Source: an uncultured Cohaesibacter sp. (lineage in GTDB: Bacteria > Pseudomonadota > Alphaproteobacteria > Rhizobiales > Cohaesibacteraceae). Taken from it: 64,000 nt of DNA. Of this stretch, positions 41,454 through 51,000 are shown one piece after another (position 1 is the first letter of the stretch; the number at the start of each line of letters is the position of its first letter). Both the position numbers and the translations under genes were made by a program. The notes under the pieces were generated by a model. That model saw nothing but the letters and a program-made list of their open reading frames with translations. It was not told the origin of the DNA and made no database searches. The stretch spans positions 176,431-240,430 of the forward strand of contig NZ_OY759851.1 of the NCBI RefSeq assembly GCF_963662805.1, in the 5' to 3' direction.

Positions 41454-43130
41454 ATGTCTTTGAGAAACAGAGTCAGATCGGTCATTTTATTGTTACTGGG
41501 CGTCGTTCTCGGTCTGGTGCCGATGTTTCTCGCCCACGTATTCATGCGCGATTATGTCCAGTCTCGAGGCGAGCGTAATCTGCAGCAGACGGCCGTCCGT
41601 TCTCTTGTCAATGCTGAAGAAATTATTCAGGAAGCGGTCGATGTTTTCTCGACTCTACCGCACTATCGTGTGCCCATTTGTGACAAGAAACTTCAGGATC
41701 GCTTCCGGGCCATGACCTTGCGTCATGGTGAACTTCATGATGTTGGTCTGATCTACAATGGCGAGTTCATGTATTGCTCGTCGATGCAGGAAAGCACGCG
41801 CTTCTATCCCATTTCCGAGGCCATCTCAGGGATGGTGCCGCACCTGATGTATGTTGCGGTGGAAGACGGCTTTACGGGCAAGAAAGGGCTTCTGGTCACC
41901 TGGGTCATTCAGGAGCAGGTGTCGCTTGGTGCGTTCATTCTGGCAGATGAATTCAACCTGAAGTCAATGCAGACCGAATTTGGTCCGAACTACCGGATGT
42001 CCATCGACCTGACCAACGACGTGCCCGTTGCCGAGACCTCTCCCGAGCTTAAGTTGCGGGAAAAGGCGCCTTTCGCCACTATTGAGGCTGACAGCATCTG
42101 GGGCGGCGATCTGATCGAATATCAGATCGCGTCAGAGCGATATCCGGTCGAAGCCAAGATCGCTGTTCCCTTCGCCAGTGTCTGGCAGTCCTTCGAAGGC
42201 ATCATGAATGTCATTGATGGGTTTGCTGCGCTGACCGGCGTTTTCATTCTCTTCTTCTTCGTTCGTCTGGGGATGCGCAAGCCCAGCCCTTATGTCAGCA
42301 TTCGGCAAGGCATCAAGCAGCGCGAATTTATTCCCTATTATCAGCCGATCATCGACATTCAGAGCGGCCGACTGGCTGGCTGCGAGGTTCTGGTTCGCTG
42401 GCGCAAGGAAGACGGCACTGTCGTCTCTCCGGGGCATTTTATCGCCACCGCCGAGGCGTCCGGTCTTGCTGTTCCCATGACCAGTCTTCTGATGGAGCAG
42501 GTCGCCGAGGAACTGTCCGATGCCTATGCCCGGTTTGGTCACCTGAAAGTGGCGATCAACCTGTTCAACCGTCATTTCGACGACATCGAGATCGTCACCG
42601 AGATCGAAAGAACCTTTGGCAATTCGGGCGTCCGTTTCACCCAGTTGGTGTTTGAGGTGACTGAGCGTCAGCCGCTGGAAAATCTTGATCGTGCGCGCGC
42701 CATCATCGAACGCATGCAGCGCCTTGGTGTTCGGGTTGCGCTGGATGACGCTGGAACGGGGCATGGCGGCTTTGCCTATCTGCAGAAGCTGGGCATGGAT
42801 ATCATCAAGATCGACAAACTGTTCGTGGATAGCATCACCGCCGAAAGCGAGAGTGTGCCCATTGTCGATTCCCTGTGCAGCATGGCCAAGGGCATGAAAA
42901 TGGTGGTCGTTGCCGAGGGCGTGGAAACCGAGGAACAGCTGACTTATCTGCGCAATCTGGGAATCAACGAGGCGCAGGGCTACATTTTCTCACCACCTTT
43001 GCCCGGGTCAGCCTATCTCGAACTGGTGGAAGCATTGGGAGGCGCAGGAAGCAAGAAGGTTTCTGGCGGTGTTCCCTCGGTCCTTGGGCCAAACAACAGT
43101 GTAAAAATGCCCAGGAAGCTGATTGCGTAG
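41454..43130 (+). CDS. EAL-domain c-di-GMP phosphodiesterase with periplasmic CSS-motif sensor
   Basis: A 558-residue inner-membrane protein. An N-terminal helix (ILLLLGVVLGLVPMFLAHVF), a periplasmic domain with Cys near residue 76 and the CSS motif in FMYCSSMQ (Cys 108), and a second helix (ALTGVFILFFFVRLGM) precede the cytoplasmic EAL domain. EAL motif residues are present, with EVL replacing EAL in GCEVLVRW; AINLF, FEVTER, LDDAGTGHGG, IKIDKLFV, VAEGVETEEQ and AQGYIFSPPLP follow. CSS/EAL proteins such as E. coli PdeC sense periplasmic thiol state. Predicted active. Paralogous to the next gene. Confidence 0.9.
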   Translation: MSLRNRVRSVILLLLGVVLGLVPMFLAHVFMRDYVQSRGERNLQQTAVRSLVNAEEIIQEAVDVFSTLPHYRVPICDKKLQDRFRAMTLRHGELHDVGLIYNGEFMYCSSMQESTRFYPISEAISGMVPHLMYVAVEDGFTGKKGLLVTWVIQEQVSLGAFILADEFNLKSMQTEFGPNYRMSIDLTNDVPVAETSPELKLREKAPFATIEADSIWGGDLIEYQIASERYPVEAKIAVPFASVWQSFEGIMNVIDGFAALTGVFILFFFVRLGMRKPSPYVSIRQGIKQREFIPYYQPIIDIQSGRLAGCEVLVRWRKEDGTVVSPGHFIATAEASGLAVPMTSLLMEQVAEELSDAYARFGHLKVAINLFNRHFDDIEIVTEIERTFGNSGVRFTQLVFEVTERQPLENLDRARAIIERMQRLGVRVALDDAGTGHGGFAYLQKLGMDIIKIDKLFVDSITAESESVPIVDSLCSMAKGMKMVVVAEGVETEEQLTYLRNLGINEAQGYIFSPPLPGSAYLELVEALGGAGSKKVSGGVPSVLGPNNSVKMPRKLIA

Positions 43131-43280
43131 CGCGCCAGTCTCTATCTGACACTGCATTGCACGGGTAGAATGTGTAACAGCAGTGAATCACTGGAAAATT
43201 TGCGACATCCCGCGAAAAAATCAACTGAATATTCACAGCTCTATGGGCAAACTGGCGCTCGGACAAGTGTGTGGGGATAC

Positions 43281-44891
43281 ATGGTCAGAAATGCCAAGAA
43301 AATTGCTGGCTATATGGCTTTGGGCGTGGTGGGAGCCTTCCTGCTCACCTACGGGGCACGGTCTGTGCTCTACTGGCAGGCCAAGGCAAAGGTCGAGGAA
43401 GACCTGACCATTTCTGCCGAGCTGATGCTCGAGCGAGCCTCCGATGCGACCCAGACGGCCATCGATGTCCTCAATCGGCTTGCACAATCCTCGGGGCTTT
43501 CCTGCACACAGGATCACCGATATCTCTATAGCGAAGCGGTTCGCTCGACGGCCTGGATCGACACGATTGGTCTTGTGGACCGGAACGGCAATCTGGTGTG
43601 TACCGATCTTGGCCAGTCTTCTCGTCAGAGAGGGCTGTTGTCGACCTATGAGGCTGGTAGTGATGAGATCTCGCTGTCGCTTTCTTCTGGCAAATCCGAA
43701 GACGATCTGTTGTCCTTGCTGGTGGTCCGGCACATCACCAATGGCCGGCGGTTGGTCGCTCGCGTGCCGGGAGAGTTGATCAAGCTCGATCCCGTGCGCA
43801 ACGAATTGCGCCGTTTCCGCGTGGCGATGCTGTCGCTCGGGCCGAATGATCCATGGTATATTCTGGAGGCCATGGAAGGGGGCGAGAGTGCCGTCCGCGT
43901 CAACAAGACATCGAGATATGTGCCCTTCGAAGTCAATATTTCGGTTTCCGAGGCTGCGATTGATGTCGTCACCCATCAGGCTCGCAAGATCATCAATGCT
44001 TTCGGGCTGATCTTTGCGATGTTCGCGCTGCTTGGGGGCTATCTTCTCGGACGTTACCGCAAGAATGAAGGCGATCGCATTCTCGAAGCGCTCGAGAATG
44101 GCGAGTTTGTGCCCTTCATGCAGCCCATCGTCTGTCTCGAGACCGGCCGGATCACAGGATGTGAGGTGCTGTCGCGCTGGAACAAGGCCGATGGCACGGT
44201 GGTGCCGCCGCACGAGTTCATTCCTCTGGCGCAGAATTACAAGCTTACCCGCGAAGTGACGAGCCGGATCATGAGCGATGCGAGGGACGTGATCGCTCCC
44301 CTGATCAAGGGGGATGACGATCTGAAACTCTCGTTCAACCTCTTCTCCGGGCAGCTCACAGACGCAACGATCGTTGACGATATTCAGGCTGTTTTCAAAG
44401 ACAGTGCAATTGATTATGGCAATCTTATCTTTGAGGTGTCAGATCGCGTGCCGATTACCGATATCTCGCTCGCGAAGGATATTATTAGCCAAATACAGGC
44501 GCTTGGTGCGGAGATCGCCCTTGACGACGTTGGCTCCGGGCATAGTGGCCTTTACAATCTCACGTCGATTGGTGTTGATATTCTCAAGCTTGACAAGCTG
44601 ATGGTCGACACGATCAATCAGGGATTGGCCGGGATGGAGCTTGTCAGGGGACTGATTAAACTGGCCGGGCAGCTCAACATCGGCGTCATCGCCGAGGGCA
44701 TTGAGACGGAGACGCAGGTTGTCGAATTGCGCCGCATGGGCGTTTCTGCCGCGCAGGGCTATCTCTTCTCACCACCGCTGCCAGCCCGGTCCTTTGCCGA
44801 ACTATACAAGGCCTCCCGGGCGCTTGCGGCGAAGGCCGGATCAGCTTCAGGGGACGAGGGCGACATGGCCGACAGGGAAGATGCGGCTTGA
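43281..44891 (+). CDS. EAL-domain protein with degenerate CSS-type sensor, paralogue of upstream gene
   Basis: A 536-residue membrane protein starting at ATG 43281 (GGGGA upstream). Membrane helix YMALGVVGAFLLTYGA, a periplasmic domain with Cys in SGLSCTQD and in NLVCTDLGQ (a CTD version of CSS), a second helix (NAFGLIFAMFALLGGYLLG), then the EAL domain. EVL replaces EAL; SFNLFSG, LDDVGSGHSG, LKLDKLMVD, IAEGIETETQ and AAQGYLFSPPLP are present. The usual ExTE is FEVSDR, where the second acidic residue is Asp. About 150 bp separates it from the first EAL gene, probably one operon. Confidence 0.88.
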   Translation: MVRNAKKIAGYMALGVVGAFLLTYGARSVLYWQAKAKVEEDLTISAELMLERASDATQTAIDVLNRLAQSSGLSCTQDHRYLYSEAVRSTAWIDTIGLVDRNGNLVCTDLGQSSRQRGLLSTYEAGSDEISLSLSSGKSEDDLLSLLVVRHITNGRRLVARVPGELIKLDPVRNELRRFRVAMLSLGPNDPWYILEAMEGGESAVRVNKTSRYVPFEVNISVSEAAIDVVTHQARKIINAFGLIFAMFALLGGYLLGRYRKNEGDRILEALENGEFVPFMQPIVCLETGRITGCEVLSRWNKADGTVVPPHEFIPLAQNYKLTREVTSRIMSDARDVIAPLIKGDDDLKLSFNLFSGQLTDATIVDDIQAVFKDSAIDYGNLIFEVSDRVPITDISLAKDIISQIQALGAEIALDDVGSGHSGLYNLTSIGVDILKLDKLMVDTINQGLAGMELVRGLIKLAGQLNIGVIAEGIETETQVVELRRMGVSAAQGYLFSPPLPARSFAELYKASRALAAKAGSASGDEGDMADREDAA

Positions 44892-44925
44892 CCGGTCGAC
44901 GTGCTTGTCTCTTTCGAATACAAAA

Positions 44926-44953
44926 AAAAGCGGCTTCATGAAGCCGCTTTTTG
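44926..44953. terminator. Bidirectional terminator between EAL operon and amn
   Basis: AAAGCGGCTTC pairs with GAAGCCGCTTT around a 2-nt centre, with an A8 tract on the left and T5 on the right. It serves two convergent genes. Confidence 0.8.
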
Positions 44954-44976
44954 TTTGTCCAGAGTCCGGTGCTTTC

Positions 44977-46464
44977 CTACTGGAAAGCAGTCTCTGCGAA
45001 GCTGCGCAGCTTCCTTGAATGGATGCGCTCTATGGGCATTTTGCGCAGCTCTTCCATCGCCTTGATGCCGATCTGAAGATGCTGGCCAACCTGCTGGGTG
45101 TAGAAGGAGCTGGCCATGCCCGGGAGCTTCAGTTCGCCATGCAGTGGCTTGTCCGAAACGCACAGCAGCGTGCCGTAGGGCACGCGGAAGCGGAAGCCGT
45201 TGGCGGCGATGGTTGCGGATTCCATGTCGAGGCCGATGGCGCGGGACTGGGACAGGCGCTCGACGGGCTCGCGGTGGTCGCGCAGCTCCCAGTTCCTGTT
45301 GTCGATGGTCGCCACGGTGCCGGTTCGCATGATCCGCTTGAGCTCATAGCCGTTGTAGCCGGTGATGTCGGCAACGGCCTTTTCCAGTGCAACCTGAATT
45401 TCGGCGAGGGGTGGAATCGGCACCCATGTCGGCAGATCTGCATCAAGCACATGGTCTTCGCGGACATAGCCGTGCGCCAGCACATAGTCGCCGAGGCGCT
45501 GTGTGTTGCGCAGTCCGGCACAATGGCCCAGCATCAGCCAGGCATGGGGGCGCAAGACCGCGATATGGTCGGTGATGGTCTTGGCGTTGGATGGCCCGAC
45601 GCCGATGTTGACCAGTGAAATGCCGTCCTGTCCCGGGCGCTTGATGTGGTAGGCAGGCATCTGCGGCAAGCGCGAGAGGGGCGTTCCGATCTGGGGTGAA
45701 GAGGCACCATTTGGCGTGATGACGTTGCCGGGCTCGACAAATTCCTCATATTCCGAATTGCCATCTGCCATCTGCTTGCGGGCCCAGTTGACGAACTCAT
45801 CGACATAGAACTGATAGTTGGTGAAGAGGACGAAGTTCTGGAAATGCTCCGGTTTCGTCGCCGTATAGTGGGCGAGGCGATGGAGCGAATAGTCAATGCG
45901 CGGGCCGGTGAAGGGGGCCAGCGGGACAATCTCGTCCGGGCCGAAATGCTGGGTGCCATTGACGATGGCGTCGTCGGTGATCGCGAGATCAGGCACATCG
46001 AACACGTCGCGCAAGGGGCGTTCCCATGTTTCGGGCAGTGCGCCATCCACGTCCATGCCGTTGGGCCAGGCGAAATGTACCGGGATCGGGGTGTCCGAAG
46101 GGCCGACTTCGATGGCCACATTGTGGTTGGCCAGCAGCAGCTCGATCTGCGTTTTCAGATAGTGGCGGAACAGATCCGGTCTGGTGATGGTGGTGGCATA
46201 TCGACCGGGGCCGGGAACATGGCCAAAGGACAGGCGGCTGTCGATATGTGCGTGGGTGTCTGTGGTCAGACGAATCTCGGGGTAGGTCGCCCGGTAGCGT
46301 CCTGAGGCAGGCACATCACCCTGTGCCACGCGTGCGAATGCATTCTGAAGAAACTCGGTGTGCGCTTCATAGATCAGCAGCAGGCGATCAATGGCTTCTT
46401 CAGCCTTGCGGTAGGTTTCGTGATTGAACTGATTTGGTGCAATGACGGAAAAGGGGGTATTCAT
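44977..46464 (-). CDS. amn: AMP nucleosidase
   Basis: Hydrolyses AMP to adenine and ribose 5-phosphate in purine salvage. The 495 residues comprise an N-terminal regulatory domain and a C-terminal phosphorylase-like domain with LVNIGVGPSNAKTITDHIAVL, HAWLMLGHCAGLRN, AIGLDMESATIAANGFRF and LLCVSDKPLHGELKLPG. Length and ending match the family. It lies alone and convergent with the EAL pair. Confidence 0.96.
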   Translation of the reverse strand: MNTPFSVIAPNQFNHETYRKAEEAIDRLLLIYEAHTEFLQNAFARVAQGDVPASGRYRATYPEIRLTTDTHAHIDSRLSFGHVPGPGRYATTITRPDLFRHYLKTQIELLLANHNVAIEVGPSDTPIPVHFAWPNGMDVDGALPETWERPLRDVFDVPDLAITDDAIVNGTQHFGPDEIVPLAPFTGPRIDYSLHRLAHYTATKPEHFQNFVLFTNYQFYVDEFVNWARKQMADGNSEYEEFVEPGNVITPNGASSPQIGTPLSRLPQMPAYHIKRPGQDGISLVNIGVGPSNAKTITDHIAVLRPHAWLMLGHCAGLRNTQRLGDYVLAHGYVREDHVLDADLPTWVPIPPLAEIQVALEKAVADITGYNGYELKRIMRTGTVATIDNRNWELRDHREPVERLSQSRAIGLDMESATIAANGFRFRVPYGTLLCVSDKPLHGELKLPGMASSFYTQQVGQHLQIGIKAMEELRKMPIERIHSRKLRSFAETAFQ

Positions 46465-46926
46465 TCTTGTTCATTCTCCTTTTCCTCTGGCCTTTTCTGC
46501 AATTCTTGCGCAAAGGTCAAGAGAAATTCTATTTCGGCAACGGATCCGGACAAAGTGTTGCAATTTTGTGATCAGATATCGGGTGCATGGTGCTGCATTT
46601 CAATGTCATCTCTGTGATGACGTCCAATATCAGTCAAATCTGCAAGCAGCTCATCTGTCGCATTTACCGGTCATTATTCAGGATCAATGCTGGCTGGAAT
46701 GTTAATTTTGCCACTTTTCAAATTGTTTACATAGTTATGCGTATCATTAGGTGAGTAACTTGTCATGTTTCGCATCAGGGGAGCGGAACGTCAGGCTCGC
46801 AACAGCTTGCAGGAGTATCCATTTGCAATGGTAAGGGCCGTGGTTCGCGGTGGGGGAGCCAGGGACAGACCCAGACGCTTATGTTTCTTAGGACCTTGTC
46901 GGGGGACGAAGAACAGGAGATCTGAA
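46465..46926. other. Intergenic region between amn and a small secreted protein
   Basis: A 462-bp divergent region. The frame of the downstream small gene is open from 46765, but this part lacks a ribosome-binding site and a signal-like start. A candidate amn promoter is listed separately; nothing else is recognisable. Confidence 0.45.
46526..46553 (-). promoter_or_regulatory. Candidate promoter for amn
   Basis: On the minus strand TTGTCC and TAGAAT are separated by 16 bp, about 60 bp before the amn start. Pattern match only. Confidence 0.3.
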
Positions 46927-47262
46927 TTGAAGCTTATGAAGATATCGAAACCCATCAAATTGTGCCTCGCGACCCTTGGGGTGCTGGCCGTTGAGGCTGG
47001 CGCGTCTCAGGCGGCCTGTCTCGTCAACTTTGCAGACCAGAGCCTGATCGTGTTCATGAAATCGCCTGGTGAGCGCATTGAGCAGAGCGTGCCCATCGGA
47101 ACGAGAGTTTGCCAGACCGTCTCCAAACAGGTGGTTGTTCAAGTCAACATCGTTCCCTATATCGGTGCGCGTTTTGGCTGCCGGACCGAGATCCGCGGCC
47201 AGGATATTGTCAATCTGCGCTCTTTCAGCACGATGAACAAATGCCAGTTCGAGCAACAGTGA
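46927..47262 (+). CDS. Small secreted Cys-containing hypothetical protein
   Basis: A protein of about 110 residues with a signal peptide (IKLCLATLGVLAVEAGASQA) and a mature part of about 80 residues with four Cys (ACLV, RVCQ, FGCR, NKCQ), suitable for two disulfides. TTG 46927 has GGAGA 6 nt upstream; ATG 46936 is the alternative start. No family recognised. It precedes a LysE gene by 105 bp on the same strand. Confidence 0.7.
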   Translation: MKLMKISKPIKLCLATLGVLAVEAGASQAACLVNFADQSLIVFMKSPGERIEQSVPIGTRVCQTVSKQVVVQVNIVPYIGARFGCRTEIRGQDIVNLRSFSTMNKCQFEQQ

Positions 47263-47367
47263 CAAGGAAGCAGGCGACGCGCAGTGGTTCGGAATGCGCG
47301 ATTGAGTTTGTGCACGCAGCGGACTAAGGTTCCCCGTACCAGTCCAATCGTGTTCAGGAACTCTTCC

Positions 47368-47991
47368 ATGTCCTTTGAATTTTTCATCACCTCCTTTTTT
47401 GTCGTGATCACGCCGGGAACCGGCATGATCTATACGTTGGCGACGACGCTGGGTTATGGATTCCGGTCCGGGCTTCTCGCGGCGCTGGGTGGAACGCTTT
47501 CCATCATCTCCCATATTGCCGCTGCGATTCTGGGGTTGGCGGCTCTTCTTCATGCCAGCGCCATGGCATTCCAGATCGTCAAGTTCGCCGGTGTCGCCTA
47601 TCTCATTTACATGGCCTACAAGATGCTCAAGGACAAGGAGCAGTTGAACGCAGAGAGCCTTGCCTCCGAAGAGCGGGAAGGGCGCACTGCACGGGTGATC
47701 ATTCGTGACGGCATCCTGCTCAATCTGCTCAATCCCAAGCTGTCGATCTTCTTTCTGGCCTTTCTGCCTCAGTTCATCGACGTGGATGTTGCCAATCCGG
47801 TGTTCGAGATGGCCGGGCTTGGCGCCATTTTCATGCTGATGACATTTCTGGTTTTCGCACTGGTCAGCTTTGCTGCCGCCTCTGTTCGGGATAGGGTGCT
47901 GAGCCGTCCCGCCATCATGGCATGGTTGAAGCGGGGCTTTGCCGCCACGTTCGTCATGCTCGGCGCGCGTCTCGCCCTGACGGACCGGTGA
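47368..47991 (+). CDS. LysE/RhtB-family exporter
   Basis: A 207-residue membrane protein with the LysE N-terminal pattern FFVVITPGTGMIYTLATTLG, FAGVAYLIYMAYKMLKD, LLNLLNPKLSIFFLAFLPQF and a C-terminal helix. It likely exports an amino acid or homoserine lactone-type metabolite; the cargo is unknown. AGGAA precedes ATG 47368. It is a distant paralogue of the exporter at 22 kb. Confidence 0.88.
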   Translation: MSFEFFITSFFVVITPGTGMIYTLATTLGYGFRSGLLAALGGTLSIISHIAAAILGLAALLHASAMAFQIVKFAGVAYLIYMAYKMLKDKEQLNAESLASEEREGRTARVIIRDGILLNLLNPKLSIFFLAFLPQFIDVDVANPVFEMAGLGAIFMLMTFLVFALVSFAAASVRDRVLSRPAIMAWLKRGFAATFVMLGARLALTDR

Positions 47992-48015
47992 GGCAGAGTT
48001 TCCTTCGTTGGATAT

Positions 48016-48048
48016 GAAAAAGCCCCGCTCAATGTGAGCGGAGCCTTT
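48016..48048. terminator. Bidirectional terminator between LysE and nrdJ
   Basis: AAAAGCCCCGCTCA and TGAGCGGAGCCTTTT form a long stem with one mismatch and A/T tracts on both sides, between two convergent genes. Confidence 0.75.
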
Positions 48049-48074
48049 TCATTTCAGACTGTGCAGGTGCCCGA

Positions 48075-51000
48075 TCAGGAGCAGCCGCTCGTGGAGCCGC
48101 AGGTGTCGCATTTGAGGCAGGTGCCGTTGCGGACCATGGTGAAGTTGCCACATTCGGAGCAGCTTTCGCCTTCATAGCCTTTCATGCGTGCCAGAGCGAT
48201 CTGGTTTGCCTTGGTCGGCTCGGGTTTCGCTTCCGCGGTGCCAAGCTGAACATGGTGGTCATGATCATGATCGTGATCATGCTGAACCTGACTGCCCTGC
48301 TTGAGCATGGTCGCAGAGGATGGCATCACGGCGTGAGCCGTTTCAGTTGCAGCCTTTGCGGGTTTTGCTGCCGGAACATCATTTCCTTCGACCAGCTTGA
48401 AGCGTTTGGAATTGCCACGCAGCAGGCCTTTGGAGATTGGCACGGTCAGTTTGCCTTCGGCACTGCCCTTGCTCATCGCGGTTGCCTCGATGTCGGCCGG
48501 ATTGACGTGGGCCAGATCGTGACGGTCGAGATAGGACACGGCCAGTTCGCGGAAGATATAGTCGAGGATCGACGTGGCATTCTTGATGGCCGCGTTGCCC
48601 TGAACCATGCCAGCCGGTTCGAACCGGGTGAAGGTGAAGGCGTCGACATATTCATCAAGCGGCACGCCATACTGCAGGCCGAGCGAGATGGCGATGGCGA
48701 AGTTGTTCATGATCGAACGGAACGCTGCGCCTTCCTTGTGCATGTCGATGAAGATCTCGCCGAGGCGACCGTCTTCATATTCACCGGTGGTCAGATAGAC
48801 CTTGTGGCCGCCGACGCGGGCTTTCTGGGTGTAGCCCTTGCGGCGATCAGGAAGCTTCTCGCGATCACGAACGTGACGCTCGATGATACGCTCGACGATC
48901 TTCTCGGTAACCAGCGTGGCGCGTTCCTGCATCGGAGCAGAGGTCGCGGAAATGGCTTCTACGATATCTTCGGCCTCGTCATCATCATCGGACAGCAACT
49001 GGCTGTTCAGCGGCTGGCTGAGTTTGGATCCGTCACGATAGAGCGCGTTGGCTTTGAGGGCCAGACGCCAGGACAGCATGTAGGCATCCTTGCAATCCTC
49101 GACCGATGCATCGTTCGGCATGTTGATCGTCTTGGAGATTGCGCCGGAGATGAAGGGCTGGGAAGCGGCCATCATGCGGATGTGGCTTTCAACCGACAGG
49201 TAGCGCTTGCCGATACGACCGCACGGGTTGGCGCAATCGAAGACCGGCAGATGCTCGTCCTTGAGGTGAGGGGCGCCTTCCAGCGTCATCGCACCGCAAA
49301 CATGGATGTTGGCAACGTCGATCTCTTCCTTGCTGAAGCCAAGGGCGGACAGCATGTCGAAGCTCGGATCATCAAGCTGTTCGCCATCGAACTTGAGGAC
49401 GTCCCTGCAGAAATCTTCGCCAAGGCTCCATTTGTTGAAGGCGAACTTGATGTCGAAGGCACTGCCAAGGCCAGATTCGATCGCGGAGATCTTCTCGTCG
49501 GTAAAGCCTTTTGCTTTCAGCGCATTGTGGCTGATCGCGTTGCAGCTGGCGAGAGAGCCACGGCCAACGGCGTAGGCTTCCATGTCCTTGATCTGCTCTT
49601 CGTTGTAGCCGAGTTTGCGCAGGGCGTTCGGAACAGCACGGTTGATGATCTTGAAGTAGCCGCCACCGGCCAGTTTTTTGAATTTGACCAGAGCAAAGTC
49701 GGGCTCGATGCCGGTGGTGTCGCAGTCCATGACCAGACCGATGGTGCCCGTCGGGGCGACAACGGTGGTCTGGGCGTTGCGATAGCCATACTGCTGGCCG
49801 AGATCAACGGCTTTGTCCCATGCGGCAACAGCGTGCTGGATGAGGGTCTTGTCGGTGCAGCTGTCGTGGTCGAGGGCAACCGGTGTGATGTCGAGTGCTT
49901 CGTAGCCTTCATGGTCACCATAGGCTGCTCGGCGATGGTTGCGCATGACGCGGAGCATGTGCTCGGAATTGTCCTGATAACGGGCAAAGGCACCAAGTTC
50001 CTTGGCCATTTCAGCCGAAGTTGCATAGGCGGTACCGGTCATCAGCGCGGAGATGGCGCCACAGATGGCACGGCCTTCGGCACTGTCATAAGGAATGCCC
50101 GAGGTCATCAGCAGGCCGCCAATGTTGGCATAGCCAAGGCCGAGGGTGCGGTAGAGATAGGACCGCTCGGCAATTTCCTTGGACGGGAACTGGGCCATCA
50201 GCACGGAGATCTCGAGCACCATGGTCCACAGGCGGACGGTGTGTTCGAACTGCTCGACATTGATGGTTCCGTCTTCGTTGCGGAACTGCAAGAGGTTGAT
50301 CGACGCCAGGTTACAGGCCGTGTTGTCGAGGAACATATATTCCGAGCAGGGGTTGGACGCGATGATGTCGCCATCCGTCCGGCAGGTGTGCCACTCGTTG
50401 ATGGTGGTGTGATACTGCAGCCCCGGATCAGCGGATGCCCAAGCGGCATAGCCGATCTGATCCCACAGATCGCGGGCTTTCACGGTTTTGCGGATATCGC
50501 CCTTGATGCGGCCAATGAGGTTCCAGTCGCGGTCTTCCTTGACGGCGTTGAGGAAGTCGTCGGTGACGCGAACCGAGTTGTTCGAGTTCTGGCCGGAGAC
50601 GGTGAGATAGGCGCCGCTGTCCCAGTCGGTGTTGTAGGTCTCGAACTTGAGATCCTTGAAACCCTGTTTGGCGAACTGGATGACGCGGCGGATATAGTTC
50701 TCGGGTACCTGAGATTTCTTGGCTGCGCGGATTTCGCGCTTCAGGGCCGGGTTCTTGGCCGGGTCGAAGCATTCATCATTGGAGCCCTGACAATTGACGC
50801 AGGCCTTCATGATGGCTTTGAGATGTTTGGAGACGATCTTGGAGCCGGTGACGATCGCGGCGACCTTTTCCTCTTCCTTGACCTTCCAGTTGATGTAGGC
50901 CTCGATATCGGGATGGTCGATGTCGACAACAACCATCTTGGCCGCACGGCGAGTGGTGCCGCCGGACTTGATCGCGCCCGCTGCACGGTCGCCGATCTTG

